From contig JAAYCM010000098.1 of assembly GCA_012729765.1 (NCBI GenBank), positions 21,362-85,361 of the forward strand: a DNA stretch of 64,000 nt, read 5' to 3'. A program made the position numbers and the translations under genes. This document shows, in pieces, positions 1 through 9,148 of the stretch. The stretch is from Chloroflexota bacterium (GTDB lineage Bacteria > Chloroflexota > Anaerolineae > Aggregatilineales > Aggregatilineaceae). Below the pieces are notes generated by a model. It was not told the origin of the DNA. It worked only from the letters and a program-made list of their open reading frames with translations, and did not search any database. The stretch's first letter is position 1. Each line of letters starts with the position of its first letter.

Positions 1-746
1 ACGGTGCGCAGCGTCATGACATAGACCTGATCGAAAATCTGGAAGCTGTTGATCACCGCCAGCACCATCACCAGAAACGTCGTCGGGGAGAGCATGGGCA
101 GCGTCACATGGCGGAAGCGCTGCCAGCGGTTGGCCCCGTCGATGGTCGCGGCCTCGTACAGCACGCCGGGGATCGATTGCAGCCCGGCCAGGAAGATCAC
201 CATATCGAAGCCGAGCCGCTGCCAGACCGTGACCGCCGCAATCGGAATCAGCACCAGCCCCGGATCGACCAGCCACTTGTAATCACCCAGCCCGACCGGC
301 TCCAGCAGGCTGCTCAGGATGCCGTAGCGCTGCTGGAATGCCCCGGTCCACACAATCGAGGCGGCGACGGTCGAGGTCACAACCGGCAAAAAGTAGGCGG
401 TCCGCAGCAGGCTGCGCCCGGCGAGCGGCTGGTTGAGCAGCACCGCCACCCCCATCGCCAGCACGATCTCAAGCGGCACCGTCAGGCCGAGCAGCTTGAG
501 CGTATTGGTCAGGGCGGTGTGGAACATCTGGTCATCGACCAGCCGCTCGAAATTCTCCAGGCCGATATACACCGGCGGCTTGAGCGCGTTCCACTGCTGG
601 AACGAGGTCCAGAAGGCGATCAGCACGGGGATGCCGAAGAAGAACAGCAGGCCCAGCGTATTCGGGGCGATCAGCGCCATCCCCCACAGCGCGCGGCGGC
701 GGCTGAGCGGGGTCGGGCCGAGGAAGTTCAAACGTGAGGAAGCCAT
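1..746 (-). CDS. Sugar ABC transporter permease, MalF type (C-terminus beyond window)
   Basis: Membrane permease of a carbohydrate ABC importer. The 248 visible residues start at ATG 746 and run off the left edge. There is a hydrophobic segment near residues 22-48, further spans from about 82, and the cytoplasmic EAA loop at about 198-216 (EAATIDGANRWQRF then LP), which docks on the ATPase. It lies about 100 bp downstream of a solute-binding protein on the same strand, the usual malE-malF order, so a MalG-type permease is expected outside the window. The N-terminal MASSRLNF is typical of family members. The transported sugar cannot be told from sequence. The family call is firm. Confidence 0.93.
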   Translation of the reverse strand, partial: MASSRLNFLGPTPLSRRRALWGMALIAPNTLGLLFFFGIPVLIAFWTSFQQWNALKPPVYIGLENFERLVDDQMFHTALTNTLKLLGLTVPLEIVLAMGVAVLLNQPLAGRSLLRTAYFLPVVTSTVAASIVWTGAFQQRYGILSSLLEPVGLGDYKWLVDPGLVLIPIAAVTVWQRLGFDMVIFLAGLQSIPGVLYEAATIDGANRWQRFRHVTLPMLSPTTFLVMVLAVINSFQIFDQVYVMTLRT

Positions 747-795
747 AACCTAAGTATTCTAATCACAACACCGGGATCGTGCCCGGCAAGAAACA

Positions 796-826
796 GGGGA
801 GCAGCAAACGTTCCCTGCTGCTCCCC
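796..826 (-). terminator. Intercistronic hairpin between binding protein and permease genes
   Basis: Perfect 11-bp stem (GGGGAGCAGCA at 796-806 with TGCTGCTCCCC at 816-826) and a 9-nt loop. On the minus strand it is followed by TGTTTCTT. It sits 20 bp after the binding-protein stop. It is either a partial terminator or a 3'-end stabiliser that lets the binding protein be made in excess over the permease. Confidence 0.7.
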
Positions 827-846
827 AGCGGATGTTACGCCGTGTG

Positions 847-2166
847 CTACTGCTGCTGTTCGGGCAGCTGCGTCTCGATGAACTCGCAGGTCGAGGCGAC
901 GGCCTCTTCGACCGGCACGTCGAGATCGAAGATCTGGACCACGATTTCACTGTTGATAGCATCCCAGATCTCGTCAAAGGCGGTCACGCCCTGGGAGTCT
1001 ACAGTCGCGTCTACAAACGCCTGGATGTTGACATCGCTGTCACCGAACGAGTCGATCCACAACTGCTGAAGCGCTGGCGACGGGTTAGCCGGGGCCACAC
1101 CGCCCGCTTCCGCGAAGTAGCGCTGGCCTTCGTCGCTCGCCAGGAAGAGGATCAGGTTGGCGGCCAGGTCGGGATTCTCGGTCCGCGACGAGGCGACATA
1201 ACCGACCGCGTGCAGGATCGAGCGACTCAGCCCGGTTTCGGGGTGCGCGGGAAGCTGCACCACGTCCCAGTTGAAGGGCACTTCCTCGAAGGCGACCGGC
1301 AGCTTCCACGAGCCGCCCGCCACCATCGCGATCCGACCCGACGCAAACAGGTTGAAGGCATCGTCCGGCGAGGTGCTGCCGACAATCGAGACGCTCGGCA
1401 TATAGCCCTGCTGGTAGAGGTTCTGCAGGAAGGTCAGCGCCTCGATGCTGCCCTCATCGGCCAGGGTACAGCGGGCGCGCCCGGCTTCCACTACCGGAGT
1501 CGTGCCGGTGGCGGCGATCCAGTTCGGATAACCGGCCTGGAATTCCAGGTAAACTTCAGCGCCGTAGATGTCCTCGTCGGCGTTGGTCAGCGCTTCGGCA
1601 GCCGCCGCGAAATCGTCCCACGTCCAGCCCGCGCTGGGATATTCCAGCCCGGCGGCGTCGAACATATCTTTGTTATAGAAGATGGCGATGGTGTCCCAGT
1701 TGACCGGGGCGGCGTAGAGATCACCGGCTTCGCCCCAGCGGTAGGGATCGACCATCCCGCTGCCCCAGACAGTCGTATCGACGCCGTACTGGTCCCAATA
1801 GGGCTGCAGGTCGAGCAAGACATCGTTCGAGGCATAGAAGTAGAAGAAGGGCTGCGACATATTGAACACGTCGGGCAGGTCGCCCCCGGCAGCGTTCGTT
1901 TGCAGCAGGTCCCAATACTGGCCCCAGGGCTGAACCTGGAGATCGACCTCGGCGCCGGGGCAGTATTCCGCGGCCCACTGATCGATCGAGGCCCCGATGA
2001 TCTCGGCCCAGGCTTCGTCCCAGACCCACATCGTAAGCTGGCCCGGCTCCTCGCACGGCTGAGGCTGGATCACCGGCTCGCCGTCCTGAGCATTGACCGG
2101 CAGGGCCAACGCCGACATGAGCAGCACGAGCAGCACAGCCACGAGCTGACGCTTGGCTTTTCTCAT
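847..2166 (-). CDS. Extracellular solute-binding protein, family 1 (sugar ABC importer)
   Basis: Extracytoplasmic sugar-binding protein that delivers substrate to the downstream permease. From ATG 2166 it has 439 residues, normal for the family. An N-terminal basic stretch and a hydrophobic core end in LPVNA near residue 26, a type I-like signal peptide; no lipobox Cys is seen at the cleavage site. The mature part carries family-1 features such as the DNDV-like aromatic-rich ligand face, FYNKDMFDAAGLEYP, and ASGRIAMVAGGSW. The start was chosen because AAGGAGA lies 7 nt upstream; the open frame extends further to 2235 without a ribosome-binding site. The ligand is unknown. Confidence 0.93.
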   Translation of the reverse strand: MRKAKRQLVAVLLVLLMSALALPVNAQDGEPVIQPQPCEEPGQLTMWVWDEAWAEIIGASIDQWAAEYCPGAEVDLQVQPWGQYWDLLQTNAAGGDLPDVFNMSQPFFYFYASNDVLLDLQPYWDQYGVDTTVWGSGMVDPYRWGEAGDLYAAPVNWDTIAIFYNKDMFDAAGLEYPSAGWTWDDFAAAAEALTNADEDIYGAEVYLEFQAGYPNWIAATGTTPVVEAGRARCTLADEGSIEALTFLQNLYQQGYMPSVSIVGSTSPDDAFNLFASGRIAMVAGGSWKLPVAFEEVPFNWDVVQLPAHPETGLSRSILHAVGYVASSRTENPDLAANLILFLASDEGQRYFAEAGGVAPANPSPALQQLWIDSFGDSDVNIQAFVDATVDSQGVTAFDEIWDAINSEIVVQIFDLDVPVEEAVASTCEFIETQLPEQQQ

Positions 2167-2282
2167 TCCAGTTCTCCTTATAATTTTCAACATATCTATT
2201 GAATGGGGGCCAGGCGCAGCGAGGAAGTCACCCAAAAGCGCTCCCGCTGGTCACACATGGCTCCCTTGGAGACGCTGTTCAT

Positions 2283-2311
2283 ATTATACGCACTTGGCAG
2301 GCCCTCACCAA
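2283..2311 (-). promoter_or_regulatory. Sigma-70-type promoter of the sugar ABC operon
   Basis: Minus strand TTGGTG (2311-2306), 17-bp spacer, TATAAT (2288-2283). Predicted start is near 2276, giving a 5' leader of about 110 nt before ATG 2166. Confidence 0.65.
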
Positions 2312-2314
2312 AAA

Positions 2315-2347
2315 CCGCCGCGCGGCGCGAAACTGCCCGCGCGGCGG
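2315..2347 (-). terminator. GC-rich hairpin with T-run, minus strand
   Basis: Perfect 10-bp stem, CCGCCGCGCG (2315-2324) with CGCGCGGCGG (2338-2347), 13-nt loop, followed on the minus strand by TTTTT (2314-2310). It would stop minus-strand transcription arriving from the GT39-like gene or from an unseen transcript in 2350-2600, insulating the sugar operon promoter that overlaps its T-run. Confidence 0.7.
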
Positions 2348-2491
2348 CCCCCCTGGATGATACAGTATGCCATTACCTTAGTTGTAGTTTTCTTCGATAA
2401 TAGAGGCCAGATCGTGAATGACTTTTGAAGTAATTCTGGTTTTGATTGCCAATCGTAATGTGTAGCGTAATGTAGCGTCGTTATAATGTAA

Positions 2492-2600
2492 TTACATTTG
2501 AGTTGGATATGCTCCCGGCCCAAAAAATCCCGCTTACCCTAGAGCATCTCTTCCCCACCCCATTCAACTCAAATGTAAGGACCGCCAAGCGGTCCTTTTC
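2492..2600 (+). ncRNA. Candidate structured small RNA with end-closing stem and terminator
   Basis: TATAAT at 2482-2487 places a start near 2494. The predicted RNA begins with TTACATTTGAGTTGGAT (2492-2508), which pairs with ATTCAACTCAAATGTAA (2562-2578): 17 bp with one G-U. A nested ATGCTC/GAGCAT pair (about 2509-2514 with 2542-2547) lies inside. Directly after comes a perfect terminator (2577-2597). No clear -35 box lies 17 bp upstream; instead near-direct repeats of TAATG(TG)TAGCGT occupy 2457-2479. No family was recognised. A transposon-derived inverted repeat is the main alternative. Confidence 0.45.
2577..2599 (+). terminator. Rho-independent terminator of the small RNA candidate
   Basis: AAGGACCGC (2577-2585), loop CAA, GCGGTCCTT (2589-2597), then TTC ATTT. 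The 9-bp stem is perfect. Its first two bases are shared with the closing stem of the upstream RNA. Confidence 0.75.
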
Positions 2601-2635
2601 ATTTCCTTAGAGCGTGTTATGTACTTCGAAACGCT

Positions 2636-2697
2636 GAACGAAGTGAACGACACTACCCCCCATCCTAAATCCTTCCCCCAAAATGAGGGAAGGACTT
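2636..2697. repeat. Dispersed palindromic intergenic repeat, copy A
   Basis: This 62-bp unit matches 63782-63843 at 58 of 62 positions. It contains an inverted repeat around AATCCTTCCC and GGGAAGGACTT. A second conserved block, GTGAAACGTGGG, follows about 30 bp later in both copies. It lies just beyond the stop of the GT39-like gene. Its intergenic position and hairpin potential are typical of REP/MITE-like bacterial repeats. Confidence 0.8.
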
Positions 2698-2779
2698 GAC
2701 GAGCGCCACCATGCTCCCCTGCCCTCTGTGAAACGTGGGGGAAGGGGCCGGGGGATGGGAGGAAAGTGCATCACAGCCT

Positions 2780-4654
2780 CTAGCCCGGCGTGACCTCAAC
2801 CTCGCCCAGCACGGCAAATTCACGGGTGGAGTCGTCTTGCTGCACGGGGAGCGGCTGTCCGTCGCCGTACCAGTACACTTTGACCGCCAGCCGGTACGTA
2901 CCGGGAGACAGACCCTCTGGCAGGGGCAGGCGGTGCAGGTCGAAGCGCAGATCGCCCGGCTGCCAGGTGCTGGTGGGGGATGCACCGTCCAGCGGCGGAC
3001 CGTCGTGCTGCGCCACCGGAACGCCAGACTCGGTCAGCAGCAGCACCGACACGCTGTAATCGAGCGGGGGAGCCTGCTCAGCGGTCCACCACAGCGCCGC
3101 GCGCAACGTCTCGCCGGGCGCGATCTGGCTGGGGGCGTCGGCCTGGCGCAGCGCCAGCAGATCGCCGAAGGTCGCCAGCGTGGTATCGGGCACGCGGTCG
3201 TAACGGTAGCTGTAGAGCCGCGTGCCAAGATGATCGACCGCCAGCGCCGCCGAGCGTTGGAAGCCCGCCTGCGCGATCAGATCGCCATACTCGTCCATCG
3301 GCTCGTCGCCCCAATACACCAGCCAGAACGCGTTGATTTCCTGCAAATAGCCGAGCAGCGTGGGCAAGAACTGCGCGCCGTAGGTGTCACGCCATTCGCG
3401 CAGCGAGACACGCGGCGTCTCACCGCCCATCTGGCGGTCGATGTAGTAGCGCAGCGGGAAATCACCGACCCACACGTCCATCAGGACCGGCTCGCCCACC
3501 AGGTGATAATCGGTCACGTTGCGCGTGACGCTGCGCCAGTCAGGATAATGCCGCCGCGCATCGACCGTCGTCAGCCCGACGATCACGATTACTGCCACCA
3601 GCATCCCCCGCGCCAGCCGATCCAGGTTCGCCAGTCCATGCGCGATCAGCAGCAGAATCGCGGGCGTGATCACGATGAAGTTGCGTACCGTGAGAAACTG
3701 GCTGCGCGCGTTGATCACGACCGTCGCGCCGACGACCAGGACGATCCACAGTGCGAGATAGAGCGCCGGCCACACGGGGCGCAGCCGGACCTGCGGCCAG
3801 CGTTCGCGCCCGGCGTGACGATACACCAGGTAGACCAGTCCGAGCAGTAGCAGGGCCGCCAGCAGCCCGTAGTGACTGCCGAGCAGCGCGGTCCGCACGG
3901 CGCGGTAGGTTTCGACCGAGTTGGGCAGAGCGTTCTGGTAATAAAGCGGGTTGTCCCAGCGGACGCTGTTCTGCTCGATCACGACCGGCAGCCAGGGCAG
4001 GAAGCCCGCACAGGCCGTGCCGAACAGGACCAGCGCCTGCACCAGCCGCCGCGCCGGGCGCACCGTCAGCAGCATATGCGCGAGCTGCACGATCAGCACG
4101 AAGCCGCCGAGATAGTGCGTATAGAGCAGCGCGATCGAGGCCAGCACATAGCCGACTGCATGGGCGCGGGTTGGACGCCGCCACCAGCGCGCATAGAACA
4201 GGCTGGAGAGCACGATCAGCAGCGCCAGCAGGCCATAGTGACGCACTTCCTGGGAGAGATCGATGTGGTTGTCGGCCAGCGCCAGCAGCAGCGCCGCCAG
4301 CAGGCCGGTCAGTGGGCCGAACAGCGCGCGCCCCAACGGATAAATTGCGGCCACCGCCAGCACGCCGGCCAGGATGCTGAAATAGCGCGTGGCGAACTCG
4401 GTCTCCCCGGCCACACCGCGCCACACCCGGAACAACACAAAAAACAGCGGCGGGTGCTGGTCGTCGGCCAGGGTGCGGACCACGTCGTCCAGGCCCGGCC
4501 CCTGGCTGAGCAGCATGGTCCAGCCTTCGTCAGCCCACAAGCTGCGCGCTTCGGCTTTGTGCATCCGCAGCCCCCACGCCAGCAGCAGGATCAGGGCCAG
4601 CAGCGCCAACAACACAGGCCGCGCCGCACGGTTGGACGCACGCGCATCGATCAT
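2780..4654 (-). CDS. GT39-like membrane glycosyltransferase (ArnT/PMT-type family)
   Basis: Predicted polyprenyl-phosphate-sugar-dependent glycosyltransferase of the GT-C fold. 624 residues from ATG 4654. A first membrane span lies at about 12-30, followed by ARSLWADEGWTMLL; the acidic DEGW in the first extracytoplasmic loop is the usual GT-C catalytic feature. About ten more spans run to about residue 370, then a soluble region with a beta-sandwich-like C-terminus. The start is chosen because GAGGAA lies upstream at normal spacing; an extension to 4717 has no ribosome-binding site. It stands alone, so acceptor and donor are unknown. Confidence 0.8.
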   Translation of the reverse strand: MIDARASNRAARPVLLALLALILLLAWGLRMHKAEARSLWADEGWTMLLSQGPGLDDVVRTLADDQHPPLFFVLFRVWRGVAGETEFATRYFSILAGVLAVAAIYPLGRALFGPLTGLLAALLLALADNHIDLSQEVRHYGLLALLIVLSSLFYARWWRRPTRAHAVGYVLASIALLYTHYLGGFVLIVQLAHMLLTVRPARRLVQALVLFGTACAGFLPWLPVVIEQNSVRWDNPLYYQNALPNSVETYRAVRTALLGSHYGLLAALLLLGLVYLVYRHAGRERWPQVRLRPVWPALYLALWIVLVVGATVVINARSQFLTVRNFIVITPAILLLIAHGLANLDRLARGMLVAVIVIVGLTTVDARRHYPDWRSVTRNVTDYHLVGEPVLMDVWVGDFPLRYYIDRQMGGETPRVSLREWRDTYGAQFLPTLLGYLQEINAFWLVYWGDEPMDEYGDLIAQAGFQRSAALAVDHLGTRLYSYRYDRVPDTTLATFGDLLALRQADAPSQIAPGETLRAALWWTAEQAPPLDYSVSVLLLTESGVPVAQHDGPPLDGASPTSTWQPGDLRFDLHRLPLPEGLSPGTYRLAVKVYWYGDGQPLPVQQDDSTREFAVLGEVEVTPG

Positions 4655-4729
4655 AAGGGGGTTCCTCGCCTGATGTAAGATGCGAGGAATTGTAGCGTAG
4701 GCAGCGGGTCGCGCCAACGCGCGACTATC

Positions 4730-4758
4730 TTACCATCGCGCTTTACATGCGCTATAAT
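4730..4758 (+). promoter_or_regulatory. Promoter of the 139-residue unknown protein
   Basis: TTACCA (4730-4735), 17-bp spacer, TATAAT (4753-4758). Predicted start near 4765, about 57 nt before ATG 4822. Confidence 0.65.
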
Positions 4759-4821
4759 TTTGTGATATGGTACTGATAGCCTAGGACATAGCTGATCGAA
4801 AGTGTAGAGGGACTTTTAGGT

Positions 4822-5241
4822 ATGATGGTCGGCGAGCGGGTTCAAGACACACGCATCTGGTGGGATGGCACCGAGGTCCGTTTCGTATGCTGGACCGAGC
4901 AAGGTCTGATTTTTAGCTGGTGCAATGTCACCGAAACATCGGTACAGATTCCGCGCGGGGCCGTGATTCGTTTGATCAAAAAGGGCGTGCTGGAAGTCGA
5001 AGGTATTGTGCCGGAATGGATCGATCCCCAGGAGCTTGGGATTCATGGGGCACAGCCATCGTACTATGAGCCGCCCCGCCCGGCAGCATCCGGTCTGGGG
5101 GATGCCGTTCCGTATGGCAGCAACCCCTATGACACCCTGCCCTTCAAACCGGCTGAACCGGCTCCCGCCCGTCACCGCGATACGTCGAGCCGCTTTTCCG
5201 CCGTGACGCGCCTGATCCGCAAGCTGGCTGGGAATGCATAG
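4822..5241 (+). CDS. Hypothetical protein, 139 residues
   Basis: Not recognised. The N-terminal half (about 1-75) looks like a small compact beta-rich domain (VQDTRIWWDGTEVRF ... GLIFSWCNVTETSVQIPRGAVIRLI). The C-terminal half is proline-rich and probably disordered, ending in a basic stretch (RLIRKLAGNA). There is no signal peptide or membrane span. Two consecutive Met codons could start it (4822 or 4825); GAGGGA lies upstream. It has its own strong promoter and converges on the radical-SAM gene, 6 bp stop to stop. It is real by ribosome-binding site, promoter and codon use, but function is unknown. Confidence 0.75.
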   Translation: MMVGERVQDTRIWWDGTEVRFVCWTEQGLIFSWCNVTETSVQIPRGAVIRLIKKGVLEVEGIVPEWIDPQELGIHGAQPSYYEPPRPAASGLGDAVPYGSNPYDTLPFKPAEPAPARHRDTSSRFSAVTRLIRKLAGNA

Positions 5242-5247
5242 GCGGGT

Positions 5248-6393
<1,146 letters not shown>

Positions 6394-6427
6394 TTACGTC
6401 TCTCCGCCATACCGGAATTATCCCTAT

Positions 6428-6456
6428 AGTATAGCGAACTTTTGTTCTAATCGCAA
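6428..6456 (-). promoter_or_regulatory. Promoter of radical-SAM gene with LexA-type SOS box in the spacer
   Basis: Minus strand TTGCGA (6456-6451), 17-bp spacer, TATACT (6433-6428). Between them lies GAACTTTTGTTC (6436-6447), a perfect GAAC-N4-GTTC dyad as bound by Gram-positive-type LexA. Predicted start is near 6421, 28 nt before ATG 6393. A repressor bound here would block polymerase. Confidence 0.7.
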
Positions 6457-6467
6457 CTGCTCGCCGG

Positions 6468-7886
6468 TTAGAACTGGAAGTACAGAAACGCCTTCGGATC
6501 GCCCAGCATTAGAAGCGAGATGATCAGCAGCAGGGCCATGCCCGCCGTAAAGGCCCACCCGGCGCGCGGGCGAAGCGTCCAGGTGTCGCGCGGGAGATTG
6601 GTCAGCACGAACAGGATGCCGACAAACACGACCGTTTCCCAGTGGAGCGGCGGCACGCCCAACACGCTCCAATCGAAGCCGTGAAATCCGAACAGCGCGG
6701 CGTAGATCGAGCGGGCCATCGCCACCGAGTCACTGCGAAACAACACCCAGCCCATCACCACCGCGAAAAAGGTTGCGGCGCGGCCCAGCCACGCGGGACC
6801 CAGCGGCCAGCGGTACATCCGCACCTGGGCATGCAGCGCCAACAGCACGCCGTGATAGGCGCCCCACGCCAGAAAGACCCAGCTCGCGCCGTGCCACCAC
6901 CCGATCAGCGTCATGGTCAGCACCAGGCTGAGCGCGCGCACCCGGTCCGGGCCGAGCCGGGGATAGCGTTTGAGCAGCGCGCGGCTGAGCGGGAAGAACA
7001 GGTAGGCGCGGAACCACGTCGAGAGCGTGATATGCCAGCGCTGCCAGAACTCGGTGATGTTCTGCGCGGTATAGGGCGCGTTGAAGTTCTGCGGCAGCCG
7101 GAAGCCGAACAGGTGCCCGATGCCGATCGCCATGTCGGTATAGCCGGAGAAATCGAAATAGAGCTGGTAGGTGTAGCCCAGCACCGCCAGCCACGCGCTC
7201 CAGAAATTGAGCTGCCCATAATCGGCCAGCAGCGGATCGATTGCGGCGGCGAGATAGTCGGCCACGATCAGTTTTTTGGCAAGGCCCATGATCAGCCCGA
7301 ACAGCCCCAGCTCGATCTGGTCGGACTGCGGGCGCTCCTGCCCGATCGCGCTGTCGTACTGCTCGCGGTACGGCCCATATTGGATCAGCGGGCCGGACGT
7401 GATCGTCGGGAAGAAGCTCACATATGAGAAAAAGGTCAGCGGCGCGTGGGCGGGGGGAATCCGGTCCCGGTACACGTCGAGCGTATAGCTGATCAGGTTG
7501 AAGGTGTAGAACGAGATGCCGAGCGGCAGTGCCATATCCAACCCCGGCACAACTGCCGCCAGCCCGACGCGCGTCCCCAGGCCGTTGAGCGAGCTTTCGA
7601 GCAGCCCGGCGTGCTTGAAGAAGATCAGCACCAGCAGGCTGCTCAGCCCCAGGACCAGGCCGATCCGGCGGCGCGGCTGGGAACCGGCGATCAGATAGCG
7701 GGCGGCGAGATAGGTGATCGCGGCCAGCAGCAGCGCCAGGTAGTTGAGGCTGGCCGCGCCGTAGAAGATGAAACAGGCGACCAGCAGCGCCACCCGGCGC
7801 GCGAGTGTGTTGGCCCGCAGCAGCCAGAAGGCGGCCAGCACCAGCGGCAGAAATACCAGCAGGAAGCGATACGAGTTGAACAGCAT
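6468..7886 (-). CDS. MBOAT family O-acyltransferase (AlgI-like)
   Basis: Integral membrane acyltransferase that moves acetyl groups across the membrane onto an exported polysaccharide. 472 residues with about ten spans. AlgI-family signatures are present: DFSGYTDMAIG (245-255), FWQRWHITLSTW (280-291), and the invariant His at H332 in GWWHGASWVFLAWG. Length is normal. Start ATG 7886 is 3 bp after the stop of the SGNH-like gene, so the two are co-transcribed as an AlgI plus AlgX/J-like pair. The target polymer is probably the surface polysaccharide made elsewhere; that is inference. Confidence 0.92.
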   Translation of the reverse strand: MLFNSYRFLLVFLPLVLAAFWLLRANTLARRVALLVACFIFYGAASLNYLALLLAAITYLAARYLIAGSQPRRRIGLVLGLSSLLVLIFFKHAGLLESSLNGLGTRVGLAAVVPGLDMALPLGISFYTFNLISYTLDVYRDRIPPAHAPLTFFSYVSFFPTITSGPLIQYGPYREQYDSAIGQERPQSDQIELGLFGLIMGLAKKLIVADYLAAAIDPLLADYGQLNFWSAWLAVLGYTYQLYFDFSGYTDMAIGIGHLFGFRLPQNFNAPYTAQNITEFWQRWHITLSTWFRAYLFFPLSRALLKRYPRLGPDRVRALSLVLTMTLIGWWHGASWVFLAWGAYHGVLLALHAQVRMYRWPLGPAWLGRAATFFAVVMGWVLFRSDSVAMARSIYAALFGFHGFDWSVLGVPPLHWETVVFVGILFVLTNLPRDTWTLRPRAGWAFTAGMALLLIISLLMLGDPKAFLYFQF

Positions 7887-7889
7887 GGG

Positions 7890-9059
7890 CTAGGCGTCCG
7901 GCCTGAGATCGGACAGCATCCGCTCCAGCATCAGGCGTCCGAGCTGGCGCGTCGAGTGCACACCGTCATGAAACATGAATTCGGTCCCGCCAAACGAGTC
8001 GAGGTCGGTGAAGTCGTAGAGCGCGAACCCGTATTCTTCCTGCAAGGCTTCGAGCGTGTGCCGCGTTTCGTCCAGCAGGCGCGGGTAATTCTGCTGCTGG
8101 AAGTGCGCTTCCATCGTGGGGTGGAACGGCGGGATATAGATGATCACGCGCGCGCCGTGCGCCTGGGCGCGATCAAGCACTTCGCGCAGATAGGCCAGTT
8201 CCGGCTCGTTCAGGTGCGTGCGTTCGTTATACAGATCGCCCCACCAATCGAGGTAGTTGTCCACAGCGGCTTCCAGCGAGATCGCCTGTTTAAAAGTGCC
8301 CAGACCGTCAGCCTCAAAACGGTAGTATGGCGCGGGGCGGTCCGCTTCAAGTTTCAGTTCCAGCGAACGCAGCGAGGCTTCGGTCTGGTCGATAGTCAGC
8401 AGCTCAGCGTACTGGCGCAGATCGTCCAACCGGCGGCCCGAGTCATCCAGGTAGCGACTGAAGGCATCGTCCGCCCTATCGGGAAACGGCGCTGTCACCT
8501 GCTCGGTCGTCAGGCCGATGATGATCACCTGGGGGAAGTGGCCTCGCTCTTGCATGAAGTTGAGGAATGCCACGAAATCGCGCGGGGCGGCACTGTCTAC
8601 GCTGGCATTGAACGCGCGCAGCCCGGTCAGCGCTTCGATGTCGGCGGGCGCAGCGGTGAAGCTGCGCGACGAGCCGAACACGATGGCGTCCGGGGCCGTT
8701 TCATACTGGGAGTAGAGCGCCAGCTTCTCGCGCCGCGCATCGAGCGTGATCGGCTCTAGATAGCGGTGCGCGAAGGTGCCATAGGGGTTGACCACGTAGT
8801 TCAGGGCGGCGACCAGTCCGGCCAGCAGCACACCCCAGGCCAGCGTCCGCAGCACGAAGCGGCGAACATGGGCCGGCGCTTCGACCGGGGCCGCACTCGG
8901 CGCGGTCAGGGCCGTGACGAACACGAAGCCGAACACCATCAACCCCAGCAGCGCCACGTCTCGCAGCGCCACAAAGGTTATAACCAGCAGCAGAAAGTAG
9001 GCAGTCGAGAACAGCGGTTGGCGATGCGCGCCGAACCACTGTCGCATCACGTGAGCCAA
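7890..9059 (-). CDS. Membrane-anchored SGNH hydrolase-like protein, MBOAT partner
   Basis: 389 residues. Two hydrophobic spans at about 17-52 and another at about 70-90 anchor it; the rest is extracytoplasmic. SGNH features are seen: GSSRS at 129-133 (nucleophile Ser) and FHDGVHST near 365-372 (catalytic Asp and His). This arrangement next to an MBOAT protein fits the AlgX/AlgJ/PatB-type acetyl carrier that completes polysaccharide O-acetylation. The start is taken as TTG 9059 with AGGAT upstream; ATG 9047 is an alternative lacking a ribosome-binding site. Confidence 0.8.
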   Translation of the reverse strand: MAHVMRQWFGAHRQPLFSTAYFLLLVITFVALRDVALLGLMVFGFVFVTALTAPSAAPVEAPAHVRRFVLRTLAWGVLLAGLVAALNYVVNPYGTFAHRYLEPITLDARREKLALYSQYETAPDAIVFGSSRSFTAAPADIEALTGLRAFNASVDSAAPRDFVAFLNFMQERGHFPQVIIIGLTTEQVTAPFPDRADDAFSRYLDDSGRRLDDLRQYAELLTIDQTEASLRSLELKLEADRPAPYYRFEADGLGTFKQAISLEAAVDNYLDWWGDLYNERTHLNEPELAYLREVLDRAQAHGARVIIYIPPFHPTMEAHFQQQNYPRLLDETRHTLEALQEEYGFALYDFTDLDSFGGTEFMFHDGVHSTRQLGRLMLERMLSDLRPDA

Positions 9060-9148
9060 TGATTGGAATCCTGATCAAAAACACGTCCCGGCGGCTGTCT
9101 TAACCGGAACGTGCCAAACAGCTTGAGCTTGCGAGCGGCCAGCCGCCG

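Larger units (their letters stand above)
2167..2779. other. Long intergenic region with regulatory, RNA and repeat elements
   Basis: 613 bp with no convincing protein gene. From left to right it holds the minus promoter of the sugar operon, a minus-strand terminator hairpin, an AT-rich stretch with tandem TAATG/TAGCG motifs, a plus-strand structured RNA candidate with its own terminator, and one copy of a dispersed palindromic repeat. A 72-codon minus frame at 2305-2523 has no ribosome-binding site and runs through the hairpins, so it is not called. Confidence 0.6.

Noticed and set aside
2305..2523. 72-codon minus-strand gene in the long intergenic region
   Set aside because: No ribosome-binding site, passes through a terminator hairpin and the small RNA candidate, no recognisable sequence.
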